From: Tuctoria greenei
Taxonomy: Eukaryota; Streptophyta; Magnoliopsida; Poales; Poaceae
Direction of reading: 5' to 3'
DNA length: 64,000 nt
Assembly: GCA_036927565.1 (NCBI GenBank)
Contig: JAYESD010000005.1
Span: forward strand, 99,488,301 to 99,552,300
In this document: positions 45,224 through 56,819 of the stretch, piece after piece
Layout: each line of letters starts with the position of its first letter
How positions within the stretch are numbered: position 1 is the first letter of the stretch
Position numbers and translations under genes: made by a program
Notes under the pieces: model-generated
What the model was told of the DNA's origin: nothing
The model's database searches: none
The model's input: the letters and a program-made list of their open reading frames with translations, nothing else

Positions 45224-46056
45224 TGTCGGTACCCAGCCTACCGGGTACCCCATGGTACCAGCAAGAAACGCTAAGGAGTTCCACCCGTCCGAGTTGAAGA
45301 CCTCCGAAGGCTGCACATGTTACACAACACTGGACCTGCCTCCCTCGTTCGGGTAGCTCCGGCACTGCCACGTGTAACAAAAGTTCGGACCTAACTCCCT
45401 TCATAGGGAATCTTCGGTCTTGGCACATGGCCAGTGACCCCGGACCTAACCCCGAGTAGAGGGAAGCTCTAGTGCTGCCACGTGTATAGTGGCTCCGGAC
45501 CTGCCTCCCCAAAATGAGAAGCTCCAGAGCCTCCACGTGTCGAGCCTCCGGACCTAAGACAGCAATGAGGGGATTGACGGATATCCAATGGCGCCGACAT
45601 TCAAGGGGCAGTTAAAGCTACAGTTACAAGTCCTGATTACGTGTCATTAATGCCATATTAATGACACACCATCAAAGGACCCTTAACACCGGTAACGCCA
45701 CCATTAAGGCACATTATCACGTTGTTAATTACGCTTATTATTCACATATCATGTATTAGGCAATTAACTACTACCAGGGCCATATGTCGGGCCAGACTGA
45801 TGTAACGGCCAATACATAGACTATAAAAGGGTTGTGCCACACGGTACAGACAACCAAGCTCATACGCACACAAGCCACCTCATACTCATAAACAAACACC
45901 CCGTGGAGTAGGGTATTATGCTCAGGCGGCATGAACCATGTAAAAATCCCCCTGCCTTAATCTTGGTCTTAATCTTCGTGTGCCAAAACTGAATACAAAC
46001 CTTCATGGACTGCATTTTAGTGGTACCGGGGGAAATGACGATCACACACTTCGACA
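45224..46056 (+). repeat. Tat LTR shared by two elements (copy 1)
   Basis: Starts TGTCGGTACCC and ends CTTCGACA. A TATAAAAG box is at 45822-45829. It is at once the 3' LTR of the integrase fragment on its left and the 5' LTR of the gag-pol on its right. 833 bp versus 830 bp in copy 2. Confidence 0.9.
45332..45549 (+). repeat. 55-bp direct repeats in the Tat LTR U3 region
   Basis: ggacct starts units at 45332, 45387, 45442, 45497 and 45550 (periods 55, 55, 55, 53). Three of four units contain the palindrome cacgtg (45369, 45478, 45534), the core of the plant G-box. They lie about 270-490 bp upstream of the TATA box. Confidence 0.88.
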
Positions 46057-46057
46057 T

Positions 46058-46074
46058 TTGGCGCGCCAGGTAGG
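46058..46074 (+). other. Primer-binding region (Tat copy 1)
   Basis: ttggcgcgccaggtagg right after the LTR, as in G1. Confidence 0.7.
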
Positions 46075-46092
46075 GGCGCTTGAGATTTCGAG

Positions 46093-47650
46093 ATGGTGAA
46101 CTCTACAGCAACATCTTCCAACGGCAACGCCAGACAGCTCGACGGAGGGAATCCCTCTAACATTCAACAGCTAATTGACGCTGTTGCCCCGGCGGGTGTT
46201 GCTGCACCACCACCACCACCACCTGCTCTAGCTACGGAAGCCAGACAACAAGATGGTGTCTTCGCGTCAGTCATTGCATCGACACAAAACAACCCAGAGA
46301 ACATGATCAACACTGTGCGTACTCTTCTTGAGCGTCCACCGGCGCTTGGAACACCTCAGGGTGCGGCGGAAAAGTGGTGCGGTGATGTGCAACATCTAGT
46401 TGCAGCCGCAGCTGATGCCATCAGCAGCCAAGGTCCGCCCCCTTCAGGGAAGGCACCTTCTCAGCATAGGACCTTGTCTGGAAGGCTTGGTCCTCACGTT
46501 TCACAGCACAAGAGGCGTGTTGTGTCCCAACAGGTGATGTCGCTGCCCTCTAGGGCATGTCGCACCCACACTGCATCGAGAAATTTTGATGCATAATCTT
46601 TGGCAGGAGCTCGACTGGCGTTGCAGCCAGTAGGATGGCCGTGTCCACATTGAGCGTGCTCACGAGAGGCGAGAGGCTCGGGAAAACCCTTCTACTTTGG
46701 GAGTAGGGGGCGACTGCTCATCTTTGGCCATGCACCTATGCATGGTCTGATGGCCTCAAAAGTTCCATCCTCATCTGCCGGAGAAATATGACGGGAGTGT
46801 CAACCTCGTTGAATTCCTCCAAATCTACTCTACCGCTATCCTCGCGACGGGGGGCAAAGAGGTCGTGATGGCCAACTACTTTCTTGTGGCTCTAACTGGG
46901 ACAACCAGGTCCTTGTTCATGAGTCTTTCGCCAGACTCCATTAATAGTTGGGCAGAGCTATGCATCCAGTTCACTGCCAACTTCAGAAGTTCCTACACCT
47001 GATCTGGCACTAAACTGCACTTGTTCACCGTACAACAGAAAAAGGGAGAGTCGCTGTGATGCTTCATCTAGCGGTTTTCCCAGGTACGGAATACAATCCC
47101 TTCCATTTCTAATGCTTCTTTCATCGTGGCATTCAGACAGAGTGTCAGAGACAAGAAGATGTTGGAGAAGTTGGCAACGAAAGAAGTCACTAGTGTCACA
47201 AAACTCTTTAGCTTGGCTGACAAGTGTGCCCGCGCTGCAGAGGGCTGTGAAATGCAGTCCAAGCCAGCTCTGGAGGCTACCAAAAAGTCCTCCAAGGCTG
47301 AAGACACTACCTCCGATAGTGGAAAGAAGTAGAAAAAGTCTAATGGTAAGAAGAAGTCATCGGCTGGCACGCCTACTGCTGCAGCAGTTGCAGCTCTGGG
47401 TCGTCGGGGGCCACGCCGCGAAAAGCGCCCTCGTCCTTCGTCTGAAGACGGCGGCAGTCCAAAGATGTGGTGTCCGATCCACAACATGGACACTCACAAT
47501 CCTGAAAAAATTGCCAAGAGGTCTAAAACCTTGTTGAGTGCTTCAACAAGCTCCGGGAAGAAGCTCCCTTCTGTCAGCGGGAGGGAAAGAAGAAAGTCAA
47601 CGAAGCTCCGGCTGATCTAGAGCTAGGCTTCCAAGATCCCAAGAAGGTCT
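46093..47650 (+). pseudogene. Tat gag (copy 1)
   Basis: The ATG at 46093 opens MVNSTATSSNGNARQLDGGN, with a six-Pro run and the segment DVQHLVAAAADAISSQGPPP. The frame closes at about 46596. The gag domain continues in shifted frames (KFHPHLPEKYDGSVN near 46760, INSWAELCIQFTANF near 46940) and FSLADKCARAAEGCEM at 47208. The knuckle near 47466 reads CPIHNMDTHNPEK and its last Cys is not seen in frame. Several stops are shared with copy 2, so they pre-date the tandem duplication. Confidence 0.8.
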
Positions 47651-47699
47651 GAAAGGCTGTGTAAAACACCATTGACGATGACTCTGACATCTCCAACAA

Positions 47700-48453
47700 C
47701 GAGAGTCAGAAGACCCTCAACACTATATATGGAGGGTCCTGGGATATCACCTCCCACCACGTCCTTAGGGCTATGCGTCCAGAGATGGCTTCTGTAGCTT
47801 CTAACGCAAAGGAAGGACCCCATCGGAAGTGGATGGATACTCTCATCACTTTTGATGCTACAGACTGTCCAAGAAACATGATCAGAGCTGGAAAACTGCC
47901 ATTGTATGGTGTCTCCTACTATCAACAATGTCCAACTCTACCATGTCTTGGTGGACGAAGGTTCAACGCTCAACCTGCTTAGTTATGAAGCTTTCGTATA
48001 GATCCAGCTCCGACTCTCGGACCTTCGCCCCTCACGTCCCTTCTCTGGGGTAGGTCCGGGGTCATCAGTCCTCTCGACTCGATTACTCTCCCAGTGACCT
48101 TAGTTACTCGGGAGTACTATAGAACTGAGAAGCTGGTCTTTGACGTGGCCCACATTAGCTTGCCCTTGAACGCCATCCTAGGCAGGCCTGCCCTGTATAG
48201 GTTCATGGCCACCGCCCATTATGGTTACCTGGTGTTGAGGATGCCAACACCTTCAAGCGTTCTCCGGATCCGCAAAGATTGTATTGCAGGAGTTACTGCG
48301 CTACAAGAACTCCACGCGCATACAACCGCGCAGGAGAAAGCATCCGGCAAAGAGCTAGCCGCTCAACCACCGAGCACTCATCACCGAGGCTCAACCTCTG
48401 CACCACGTGTGCAACTAAGCAGCGACACTGACATTCCCGTCAAAGTCGTCTAG
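47700..48453 (+). pseudogene. Tat aspartic protease region (copy 1)
   Basis: The frame carries KWMDTLITFDATDCPRNM, then a one-base insertion near 47905 that copy 2 lacks. The active-site motif is VLVDEGSTLNLLS: the residue after the catalytic Asp is Glu where G1 has Gly. A TAG ends the block at about 47998. The second half from 48094 has LPLNAILGRPALYRFMA. Not functional. Confidence 0.8.
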
Positions 48454-48499
48454 ATTAGTTCCGATGCTCCCTATACCACCTGTATATCGGGAGGACTGG

Positions 48500-49565
48500 A
48501 CAAAAAATAGGAACTCGTGCTCATCACTTTCCTCCGGGCGAATGTTGATGTGTTTGCCTGGCAACCGTCACAAATGCCTGGGATCCCTAGGGAGGTGATT
48601 GAGCACAACCTGAATATTTACCCCGACGCACGACCAGTACACCAAAAGCCCTGGAAGCAATCAATTGAGTGGCGGAACTTCATCTGACGGGAAATCAAGA
48701 AGCTGCTCGAAGCTGGTTTCATCCGGGAGGTTCATCAACCACGATGGCTTGCAAACCTAGTCATTATGCCCAAGGACGGCGGGAAGCTTCAAATGTGTAT
48801 CGACTACACCACCTTGAATAAGGCATGTCCAAAAGATCTATTTCCACTACCTAGAATATACCAGATAGTGGACTCCACCTCCGGGTGTGAGCTATTGTGT
48901 TTCCTAGATGCATATTCTAGCTACCATCACATCCAAATGTCTAGGTAAGATGAAGAGCATAATGCCTTCATAATAATAGATGGACTATATTGCTATACTA
49001 CCATGCCATTAAGTCTCAAAAATGTTGCTTCAACATTTGTGCGAGCCATGAACAGAAATTTGGAAAGCTCATTAGGGACTTGGTGGATGTCTACATCCAT
49101 GACATCATCATGAAGGTCAAGAACATGGAATCACTCCTTGACAACCTGCAAGCCGTCTTCAATAAGTTGCGCGTGACGCGCACCAACCTGAACAAGGACA
49201 AATGTGTCTTCGGGGTTAGCTCCGGGAAGCTTCTCGAATTGTTGGTGACTCACTGAGGAATTAAAGCAATCCCGGTGAATATCAAGGCCATTGAAGACAT
49301 GCGGCCCCCAGCCTAAACAAGGATGTCCAGAAGCTGACTGGATATCAAGACTGGCGGAGCGGGAACTTCCCCTCTTTAAGTTATTGAGGAAGACCGAGCC
49401 ATTCAATTGGTACGAAGAAGCAGAAATTAGGTTCCAAGAGCTCAAGCAGCTCCTCACCACACTACCAATCTTGGTAGCTCCGAACCCTGTTGAGCCTCTT
49501 TTGCTTTATATTTTGGCAACCATGGAGGTTGTTATTATGGTCCTGGTTGCGAAAAGACTGGAACC
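48500..49565 (+). pseudogene. Tat reverse transcriptase (copy 1), catalytic residue lost
   Basis: Blocks read GGKLQMCIDYTTLNKACP, CELLCFLDAYSSYHHIQM and, at 49088-49113, VYIHDIIMK where active enzymes have YVDD, so the first catalytic Asp is His. A one-base deletion near 49050 relative to copy 2 shifts the frame. TAA at 48946-48948 and TGA at about 49255 add stops. A small deletion near 49310-49350 removes the segment between PPA and ISRLAER. This RT cannot be active. Confidence 0.85.
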
Positions 49566-49569
49566 ACCT

Positions 49570-49838
49570 ACAGCTCAGGAGTCCAGATCCCTCCGGGAGG
49601 GTCTGGAGCTACGAGAAGGCAAGTATGGGTCCCAGTCCCCAGGCACGGATCTTCAAGGCAAGGTGCCCAAGGATAAACATCTCTCATTTGAGGGAGTTCA
49701 CATGGTTGAAGAAGAAGTTTCAGATCCCTTTGGGAGGTCCGGTCACCACGAGAAGAAGCTTCAGACCCCTCCAGGAGGGTCCGGGGTAGTAGAGAAGAAG
49801 CTTTGGGGCCCTCCGGGAATGTCCAGACCATCTAACAG
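49570..49838 (+). repeat. GC-rich repeat insertion between RT and RNase H (copy 1)
   Basis: Same site and same motif family as 1690-1962 (tccctccgggagggtctgga; cccctccaggagggtccgg). The RT and RNase H frames differ by two across it, as in G1. Confidence 0.75.
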
Positions 49839-49841
49839 CCA

Positions 49842-50008
49842 ATGTACTTCATCAGTGAAGTACTCCACAACACCAAGACTCAATACATTGAGGTACATAA
49901 GCTGCTTTACGCAGTCCTTATTCCCTCAAGGAAGCTACATCACTACTTCCAAGCCCACAAGATATCAGTGGTCACCTCATATCCACTACGTTCTATACTG
50001 CACAATCT
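49842..50008 (+). pseudogene. Tat RNase H start, cut at the duplication junction
   Basis: Reads YFISEVLHNTKTQYIEVHK and LHHYFQAHKISVVTSYPL, then stops matching at aatct (50004-50008), where CACTA exon sequence takes over. Confidence 0.85.
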
Positions 50009-51979
50009 GCACAGCAAGAAAAGAAGCTAGCAGACATGCGCAGAATGATGGAGAGCTTGCAAAATCAACAACAGCTAGCAGCAACTCCACAAAAGGCTTC
50101 TGCTCGCACCAAGTCTAAGCTGGATGTTTGAGAAACTATTCCTAATACTACAACTCGTCGTGGTGCTATTTTAATAGGTACAATGTTGCAACCCGAAAAA
50201 ACTTTAAATAACATTGTCTCGCAACGATGCAAGGGTCCTTGAGCGTTGCATCAATTGCTGGATGTTTTTTGTTAAGTCGACAGACGTATCGTGTGCAAAT
50301 AAATTGATTCTGTTGCCACTAATTTTCAAACCTGGTGCATTAGGATTCTAGTGCCGCTAATTATAAAATGTGGCATTAACAGATTATTGCGACGAAAATA
50401 AACTGTTGAATTAGGAAGCTAGCTATTGCCACAAATTATAAAACGTTGCACTACAAACATTTGGCTATGACCAAAAAAGCATTGCACTAGACTGCTATTG
50501 CCACCACCCAGAGAACGTCGCATTACGACCGTGTTGCAACAGATTTCAATATGTTGCATTACGAACCTATTGCCACACATCAGAAATCGTTGCAATACAA
50601 TACTGTTGCCACGGTTTTGAAATCGTTGCAATACCGTACTATTCGCCATGAACGTGAAATTATTGCAATAGCGTATTACTGGCCACGGCTGTGAAATAGT
50701 CGCGATACCATATTATTCGCCAAGAGTGTGAAATTTTCGTGATACCGTACTATTCGCCACGGAAGTGAAATCTTTGCAACATCGTAGTATTCACCACGAA
50801 TGTGAAAACGTCATGATACGATATTATTCGCCACGAGTGTGAGATCGTCGCGATACCGTACTATTCGTCGTGGATGTGAAAACGTCGTGATACCATATTA
50901 TTCGCCACGAGTGTGAAATCGTCGCGATATCGTACTATTCGCCACGGATGTGAAATCGTTGCAACACCATACTATTTGCCACAAATGTAAAAATGTTGCC
51001 ATACCGTACTATTCGCTACGGATGTGAAATCATTGCAACACCGTACTATTCGCCGCGAATGTGAAAACGTCGCGATACCATACTATTCGCCACGAGTATG
51101 AAATCGTCGCGATACCGTACTATTCGCCACGAGTATGAATCGTCGCGATACCGTACTTATCACCATAGATGTGAAATCTTCGCAAATAACGTACTATTCG
51201 TTGCAATACGTTAAATCATTGCAATACGTTAAACCGTTGCAATACCATACTATTTGCCACGAACGTGGAGTCGTTGCAATACCATACTTTTTGCCACGAA
51301 TGTGGCATCGTTGTAACACCGTTATTTTCATTGCAATACGTTAAATCGTCGCAATACGTTAAACCGTTGCAATACCATACTATTTGCCACGAACGTGGAG
51401 TCGTTGCAATACCATACTTTTTGCAACGAACGTGGCATCATTGCAACACCGTTATTTTTGTTGCAATACGTTAAATCATCGCAATACGTTAAACCGTTGC
51501 AATACCATACTATTTGCCACGAACGTGGAGTCGTTGCAATACCGTACTTTTTGCCACAAACGTGGCATCGTTGCAACACCGTTATTTTTGTTGCAATACG
51601 TTAAATCGTCGCAATACGTTAAACCATTGCAATACCATACTTTTTGCCACGAACGTGGAGTCGTTGCAATACCATACTTTTTTCCACGAATGTGACATCG
51701 TTGCAACACCGATATTTTTGTCGCAATACATTAAATCGTCACAATAGGTTAAACCGTTGCAATACCATACTATTTGCAATGAACGTGGAGTCGTCGCAGT
51801 ACCATACTATTTGCCACGGATGTCAAGTCGTCGCAATAACCTATTGCCACGGCTGTTATCGCCACGAGTCGGAAAAACTATCGCGACGTTCTATTTCGTT
51901 GCGACAACAACCTATCGCGATGAATTTCGACCTATTGCAACGATTTTTTTCGTCGCAATAAACCAGAATCCTGGTAGTG
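50006..51979 (+). mobile_element. CACTA family 2, 3' fragment (copy 2)
   Basis: Starts inside the last Transposase_24 exon (cagacatgcgcagaatgatg at 50031) and includes the gene end (broken by TGA at about 50130), the subterminal repeats and the terminus CACTACCAGGATTCTGG (minus strand, 51979-51963). The 130-bp higher-order unit occurs five times (near 51230, 51360, 51490, 51620 and 51750) versus three in copy 1. It has no left end, as it arose by duplication and not by transposition. Confidence 0.88.
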
Positions 51980-52649
51980 ATAACAGCCGTCAACAGGGAC
52001 CCAATTCACAAGTGCAGTCTTCCAAGAGTATTGCGAAGACCTCGACATCAATGTCAGCTACACATCAGTAGCTCACGCGACAAGTAATGGCCAGGCCAAG
52101 AGAGCAAATGCTGAGATTCTCAAGGGACTCAAGACTCGCACCTATGAACGCTTGAAAATAGAACAGTGCCAACTGGATTGAGTAGCTTCCATCCGCACTG
52201 TGGGCAAGCCAGACAACACCCATTGGTCTAGAGGAGAGACACCCTTCTTCATGGTGTACGGAGCTGAAGCAGTTCTTCCTTCGGAGATTGTCATGGGTTC
52301 TCTACGAGTCCGTACCTACGACGAAGCCGCGCAGGATCAGCTCTGACGCGATGACCTAGACCTCGTCGACGAGGCATGGTGCCAAGCAGCTGTCAAAAAT
52401 GTGCGATACCGTCAGGCACTTCGGCGCTATCATCAGAGGCTTGTGTGCAATCGGCAGCTGGAAGAAGGCAATCCGATGCTGTGGCGAATACTCTCTCTAG
52501 AAGGAGCGAACAAGCTCTCTCCCTGGTAGGAGAGTTCCTTCCGATTTATCAAAGTTTCTTGCCCTGGATGCATTCGCTTGGCAACAAGGAATTGGACGCC
52601 ACTTTCCAACCCCTGGAACATAGAGCACCTCCGTAAGTTCTACACTTAG
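51980..52649 (+). pseudogene. Tat integrase C-terminal half (copy 2)
   Basis: Near-identical to 43653-44322, including GQAKRA and the TGA in the same place. An additional TGA at about 52345 (CTCTGACGCG, where copy 1 has CTCCGACGCG) is a new C-to-T change in this copy. Pol stop TAG at 52647-52649. Confidence 0.83.
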
Positions 52650-53550
52650 CTCATAGGTGAGTCTATTTTTGTATAGTATTTCATAGTGTCTATGAACAGA
52701 GTCGAGATGGTCCAAGATGTATTGCACACTTTACTTGGTACTGTACTTTGAATGTGTCCTTACCCCCCTGTTATTTGGACTTATTATGAAATACAATTAC
52801 ATGAAAACAGACTCTACATGCATTTACTTTGCACATGCTCTTATTTAGTTTCCTCATTACATTCTTGTAAATAGTGAAGCTGTGCAATCCTCTCGAAAAT
52901 TGGTTTCTGAGAACTCAAGTGATACATATCCAAGTATTATTGGTAGTCTTTTTCAGCATCTAGTGTTAGCTGAATGGCCTACTCACTTGAAAGCCAATGC
53001 CAATGACAGGTCTGGAGTCGGCTATAGACATAGCCTGGTCCAGCACCCTAATATGCCACTCTGCCTATTCTGGTGTTGCATCAAAGCAAGGCGGGTTCGG
53101 GGAGCACTCGGTTCTATGAAAGTACAAGCGATATTCTAAGTATTATCATGTTGAATTGATTAGGACCAAGAATTTAGGAAAGGATAGTAAGACAGAATTA
53201 AACTATAGGCAAGAAGAAGCAGTTTTACTACTTTTATTGTCTCTCATATGCAGGACAAATGGTTTTCACTCTCAATCTGGGAGTTCTGACATCCCTAGGG
53301 GTCCCGTCGTCGATGTTTCACACGTTGATGATGGGCGCCACCAGAGCATCTCGCTCCGGCATACCCAGGGGGCCCGACATCGATGTTTCACACATAGATG
53401 ATGGGTGCCACCGATGCATCTTGCTCCAGCACCACCCAAGGGGCCCGACATCGACATTTCACATGTTGATGATGGGCGCCACCGGAGCATCTAGCTCTAG
53501 CACCACCCAGAGGGCCAGCCGTCGATGTTTCACACGTTGATGATGGGCAC
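52650..53550 (+). repeat. Tat 3' untranslated region and 71-bp repeats (copy 2)
   Basis: Copy of 44323-45223. The four 71-bp units are retained from 53311 onward. Confidence 0.8.
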
Positions 53551-54380
53551 TGTCGGTACCCAGCCTACCGGGTACCCCATGGTACCAGCAAGAAACGCTA
53601 AGGAGTTCCACCCGTCCGAGTTGAAGACCTCCGAAGGCTGCACATGTTACACAACACTGGACCTGCCTCCCTCGTTCGGGTAGCTCCGGCACTGCCACGT
53701 GTAACAAAAGTTCGGACCTAACTCCCTTCATAGGGAAGCTCCGGTCTTGGCACATGGCCAGTGACCCCGGACCTAACCCCCAGTAGAGGGAAGCTCTAGT
53801 GCTGCCACGTGTATAGTGGCTCCGGACCTGCCTCCCCAAAATGAGAAGCTCCAGAGCCTCCACGTGTTGAGCCTCCGGACCTAAGACAGCAATGAGGGGA
53901 TTGACGGATATCCAATGGCGCCGACATTCAAGGGGCAGTTAAAGCTACAGTTACAAGTCCTGATTACGTGTCATTAATGCCATATTAATGACACACCATC
54001 AAAGGACCCTTAACACCGGTAACGCCACCATTAAGGCACATTATCACGTTGTTAATTACGCTTGTTATTCACATATCATGTATTAGGCAATTAACTACTA
54101 CCAGGGCCACATGTCGGGCCAGACTGATGTAACGGCCAATACATAGACTATAAAAGGGTTGTGCCACACGGTACAGACAACCAAGCTCATACGCACACAA
54201 GCCACCTCATACTCATAAACAAACACCCCGTGGAGTAGGGTATTATGCTCCGGCATGAACCACGTAAAAATCCCCCTGCCTTAATCTTGGTCTTAATCTT
54301 CATGTGCCAAAACTGAATACGAACCTTCGTGGACTGCATTTTAGTGGTACCGGGGGAAATGACGATCACACACTTCGACA
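53551..54380 (+). repeat. Tat LTR shared by two elements (copy 2)
   Basis: Starts TGTCGGTACC, ends CACTTCGACA. TATA box at 54149-54156. The 55-bp G-box repeats are conserved. A primer-binding region follows at 54382. Confidence 0.9.
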
Positions 54381-54416
54381 TTTGGCGCGCCAGGTAGGGG
54401 TGTCTGAGATTTCGAG

Positions 54417-55975
54417 ATGGTGAACTCTACAGCAACATCTTCCAATGGCAACGCCAGATAGCTCGACAGAGGGAATCCCTCTAACATTCAACAGCTAATT
54501 GACACTGTTGCCCCGGCGGGTGTTGCTGCACCACCACCACCACCACCTGCTCTAGCTACGGAAGCCGGACAACAGGATGGTGTCTTCGCGTCAGTCATTG
54601 CATCGACACAAAACAACCCAGTGAACATGATCAACGCTGTGCGTACTCTTCTTGAGCGTCCACCGGCGCTTGGAACACCTCAGGGTGCGACGGAAAAGTG
54701 GTGCGGTGATGTGCAACATCTAGTTGCAGCCGCAGCTGATGCCATCAGCAGCCAAGGTCCGCCCCCTTCAGGGAAGGCACCTTCTCAGCATAGGACCTTG
54801 TCTGGAAGGCTTGGTCCTCACGTTTCACAGCACAAGAGGCGTGTTGTGTCCCAACAGGTGATGTCGCTGCCCTCTAGGGCATGTCGCACCCACACTGCAT
54901 CGAGAAATTTTGATGCATAATCTTTGGCAGGAGCTCGACTGGCGTTGCAGCCAGTAGGATGGCCGTGTCCACATTGAGCGTGCTCACGAGAGGCGAGAGG
55001 CTCGGGAAAACCCTTCTGCTTTGGGAGTAGGGGGCGACTGCTCATCTTTGGCCATGCACCTATGCATGGTCTGATGGCCTCAAAAGTTCCATCCTCATCT
55101 GCCGGAGAAATATGACGGGAGTTTCAACCTCGTTGAATTCCTCCAAATCTACTCTACCGCTATCCTCGCGACGGGGGGCAAAGAGGTCGTGATGGCCAAC
55201 TACTTTCTTGTGGCTCTAACTGGGACAACCAGGTCCTGGTTCATGAGTCTTCCGCCAGACTCCATTAATAGTTGGGCAGAGCTATGCATCTAGTTCACTG
55301 CAAACTTCAGAAGTTCCTACACCTGATCTGGCACTAAACTGCACTTGTTCACCGTACAACAGAAAAAGGGAGAGTCGCTGTGATGCTTCATCTAGCGGTT
55401 TTCCCAGGTACGGAATACAATCCCTTCCATTTCTAATGCTTCTTTCATCGTGGCATTCAGACAGAGTGTCAGAGACAAGAAGATGTTGGAGAAGTTGGCA
55501 ACGAAAGAAGTCACTAGTGTCACAAAACTCTTTAGCTTGGCTGACAAGTGTGCCCGCGCTGCAGAGGGCTGTGAAATGCAGTCCAAGCCAGCTCTGGAGG
55601 CTACCAAAAAGTACTCCAAGGCTGAAGACACTACCTCCGATAGTGGAAAGAAGTAGAAAAAGTCTAATGGTAAGAAGAAGTCATCGGCTGGCACGCCTAC
55701 TGCTGCAGCAGCTGCAGCTCTGGGTCGTCGGGGGCCACACCGCGAAAAGCGCCCTCGTCCTTCGTCTGAAGACGGCGGCAGTCCAAAGATGTGGTGTCCG
55801 ATCCACAACATGGACACTCACAATCCTGAAAAAATTGCCAAGAGGTCTTAAACCTTGTTGAGTGCTTCAACAAGCTCCGGGAAGAAGCTCCCTTCTGTCA
55901 GCGGGAGGGAAAGAAGAAAGTCATCGAAGCTCTGGCTGATCTAGAGCTAGGCTTCCAAGATCCCAAGAAGGTCTG
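54417..55975 (+). pseudogene. Tat gag (copy 2)
   Basis: ATG at 54417. It carries an early stop (NARTAG, codon about 15, at 54459) that copy 1 lacks, where copy 1 reads CAG. Other domain blocks match copy 1: DVQHLVAAAADAISSQGPPP, FSLADKCARAAEGCEM at 55530, and the incomplete knuckle near 55790. Most disabling changes are shared. Confidence 0.8.
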
Positions 55976-56019
55976 AAAGGCTGTGTAAAACACCATTGAT
56001 GATGACTCTGACATCTCCA

Positions 56020-56776
56020 ACAACGAGAGTCAGAAGACCCTCAACACTATATATGGAGGGTCCTGGGATATCACCTCCCACCACGTCCTTAGGGCTATGC
56101 GTCCAGAGATGGCTTCTGTAGCTTCTAACGCAAAGGAAGGACCCCATCGGAAGTGGATGGATACTCTCATCACTTTCGATGCTACAGACCGTCCAAGAAA
56201 CATGATCAGAGCTGGAAAACTGCCATTGATGGTGTCTCCTACTATCAACAATGTCCAACTCTACCATGTCTTGGTGGACGAAGGTTCAACGCTCAACCTG
56301 CTTAGTTATGAAGCTTTCGTATAGATCCAGCTCCGACTCTCGGACCTTCGCCCCTCACGTCCCTTCTCTGGGGTAGGTCCGGGGTCATCAGTCCTCTCGA
56401 CTCGATTACTCTCCCAGTGACCTTAGTTACTCGGGAGTACTACAGAACTGAGAAGCTGGTCTTTGACGTGGCCCACATCAGCTTGCCCTTGAACGCCATC
56501 CTAGGCAGGCCTGCCCTGTATAGGTTCATGGCCACTGCCCATTATGGTTACCTGGTGTTGAGGATGCCAACACCTTCAAGCATTCTCCGAATCCGCAAAG
56601 ATTGTATTGCAGGAGTTACTGCGCTACAAGAACTCCACGCGCTTACAACCGCGCAGGAGGAAGCATCCGGCAAAGAGCTAGCCGCTCAACCACCGAGCAC
56701 TCATCACCGAGGCTCAACCTCTGCACCACGTGTGCAACTAAGCAGCAACACTGACATTCCCGTCAAAGTCGTCTAG
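56020..56776 (+). pseudogene. Tat aspartic protease region (copy 2)
   Basis: The frame at 56097-56324 is continuous through KLPLMVSPTINNVQLYHV and LVDEGSTLNLLSYEAF, without the one-base insertion seen in copy 1. It ends at TAG 56322-56324. LPLNAILGRPALYRFMA follows from 56417. The DEGS motif is shared with copy 1. Confidence 0.8.
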
Positions 56777-56819
56777 ATTAGTTCCGATGCTCCCCATACC
56801 ACCTGTATATCGGGAGGAC

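Larger units (their letters stand above)
41938..50005 (+). repeat. Segmental tandem duplication, unit 1
   Basis: 8068 bp running from inside the last Transposase_24 exon through the CACTA terminus, Tat integrase fragment, LTR, gag, protease and RT to the RNase H. Unit 2 at 50006-58332 repeats it in the same order and orientation at about 98-99% identity by eye, with a constant offset of 8327 bp from 43652 to 45224 and 8324 bp after the LTR. Confidence 0.92.

Noticed and set aside
42170..51979. CRISPR-like regular repeats
   Set aside because: Units are degenerate, 40-130 bp, without unique spacers, and end in a CACTA terminus in a plant genome.
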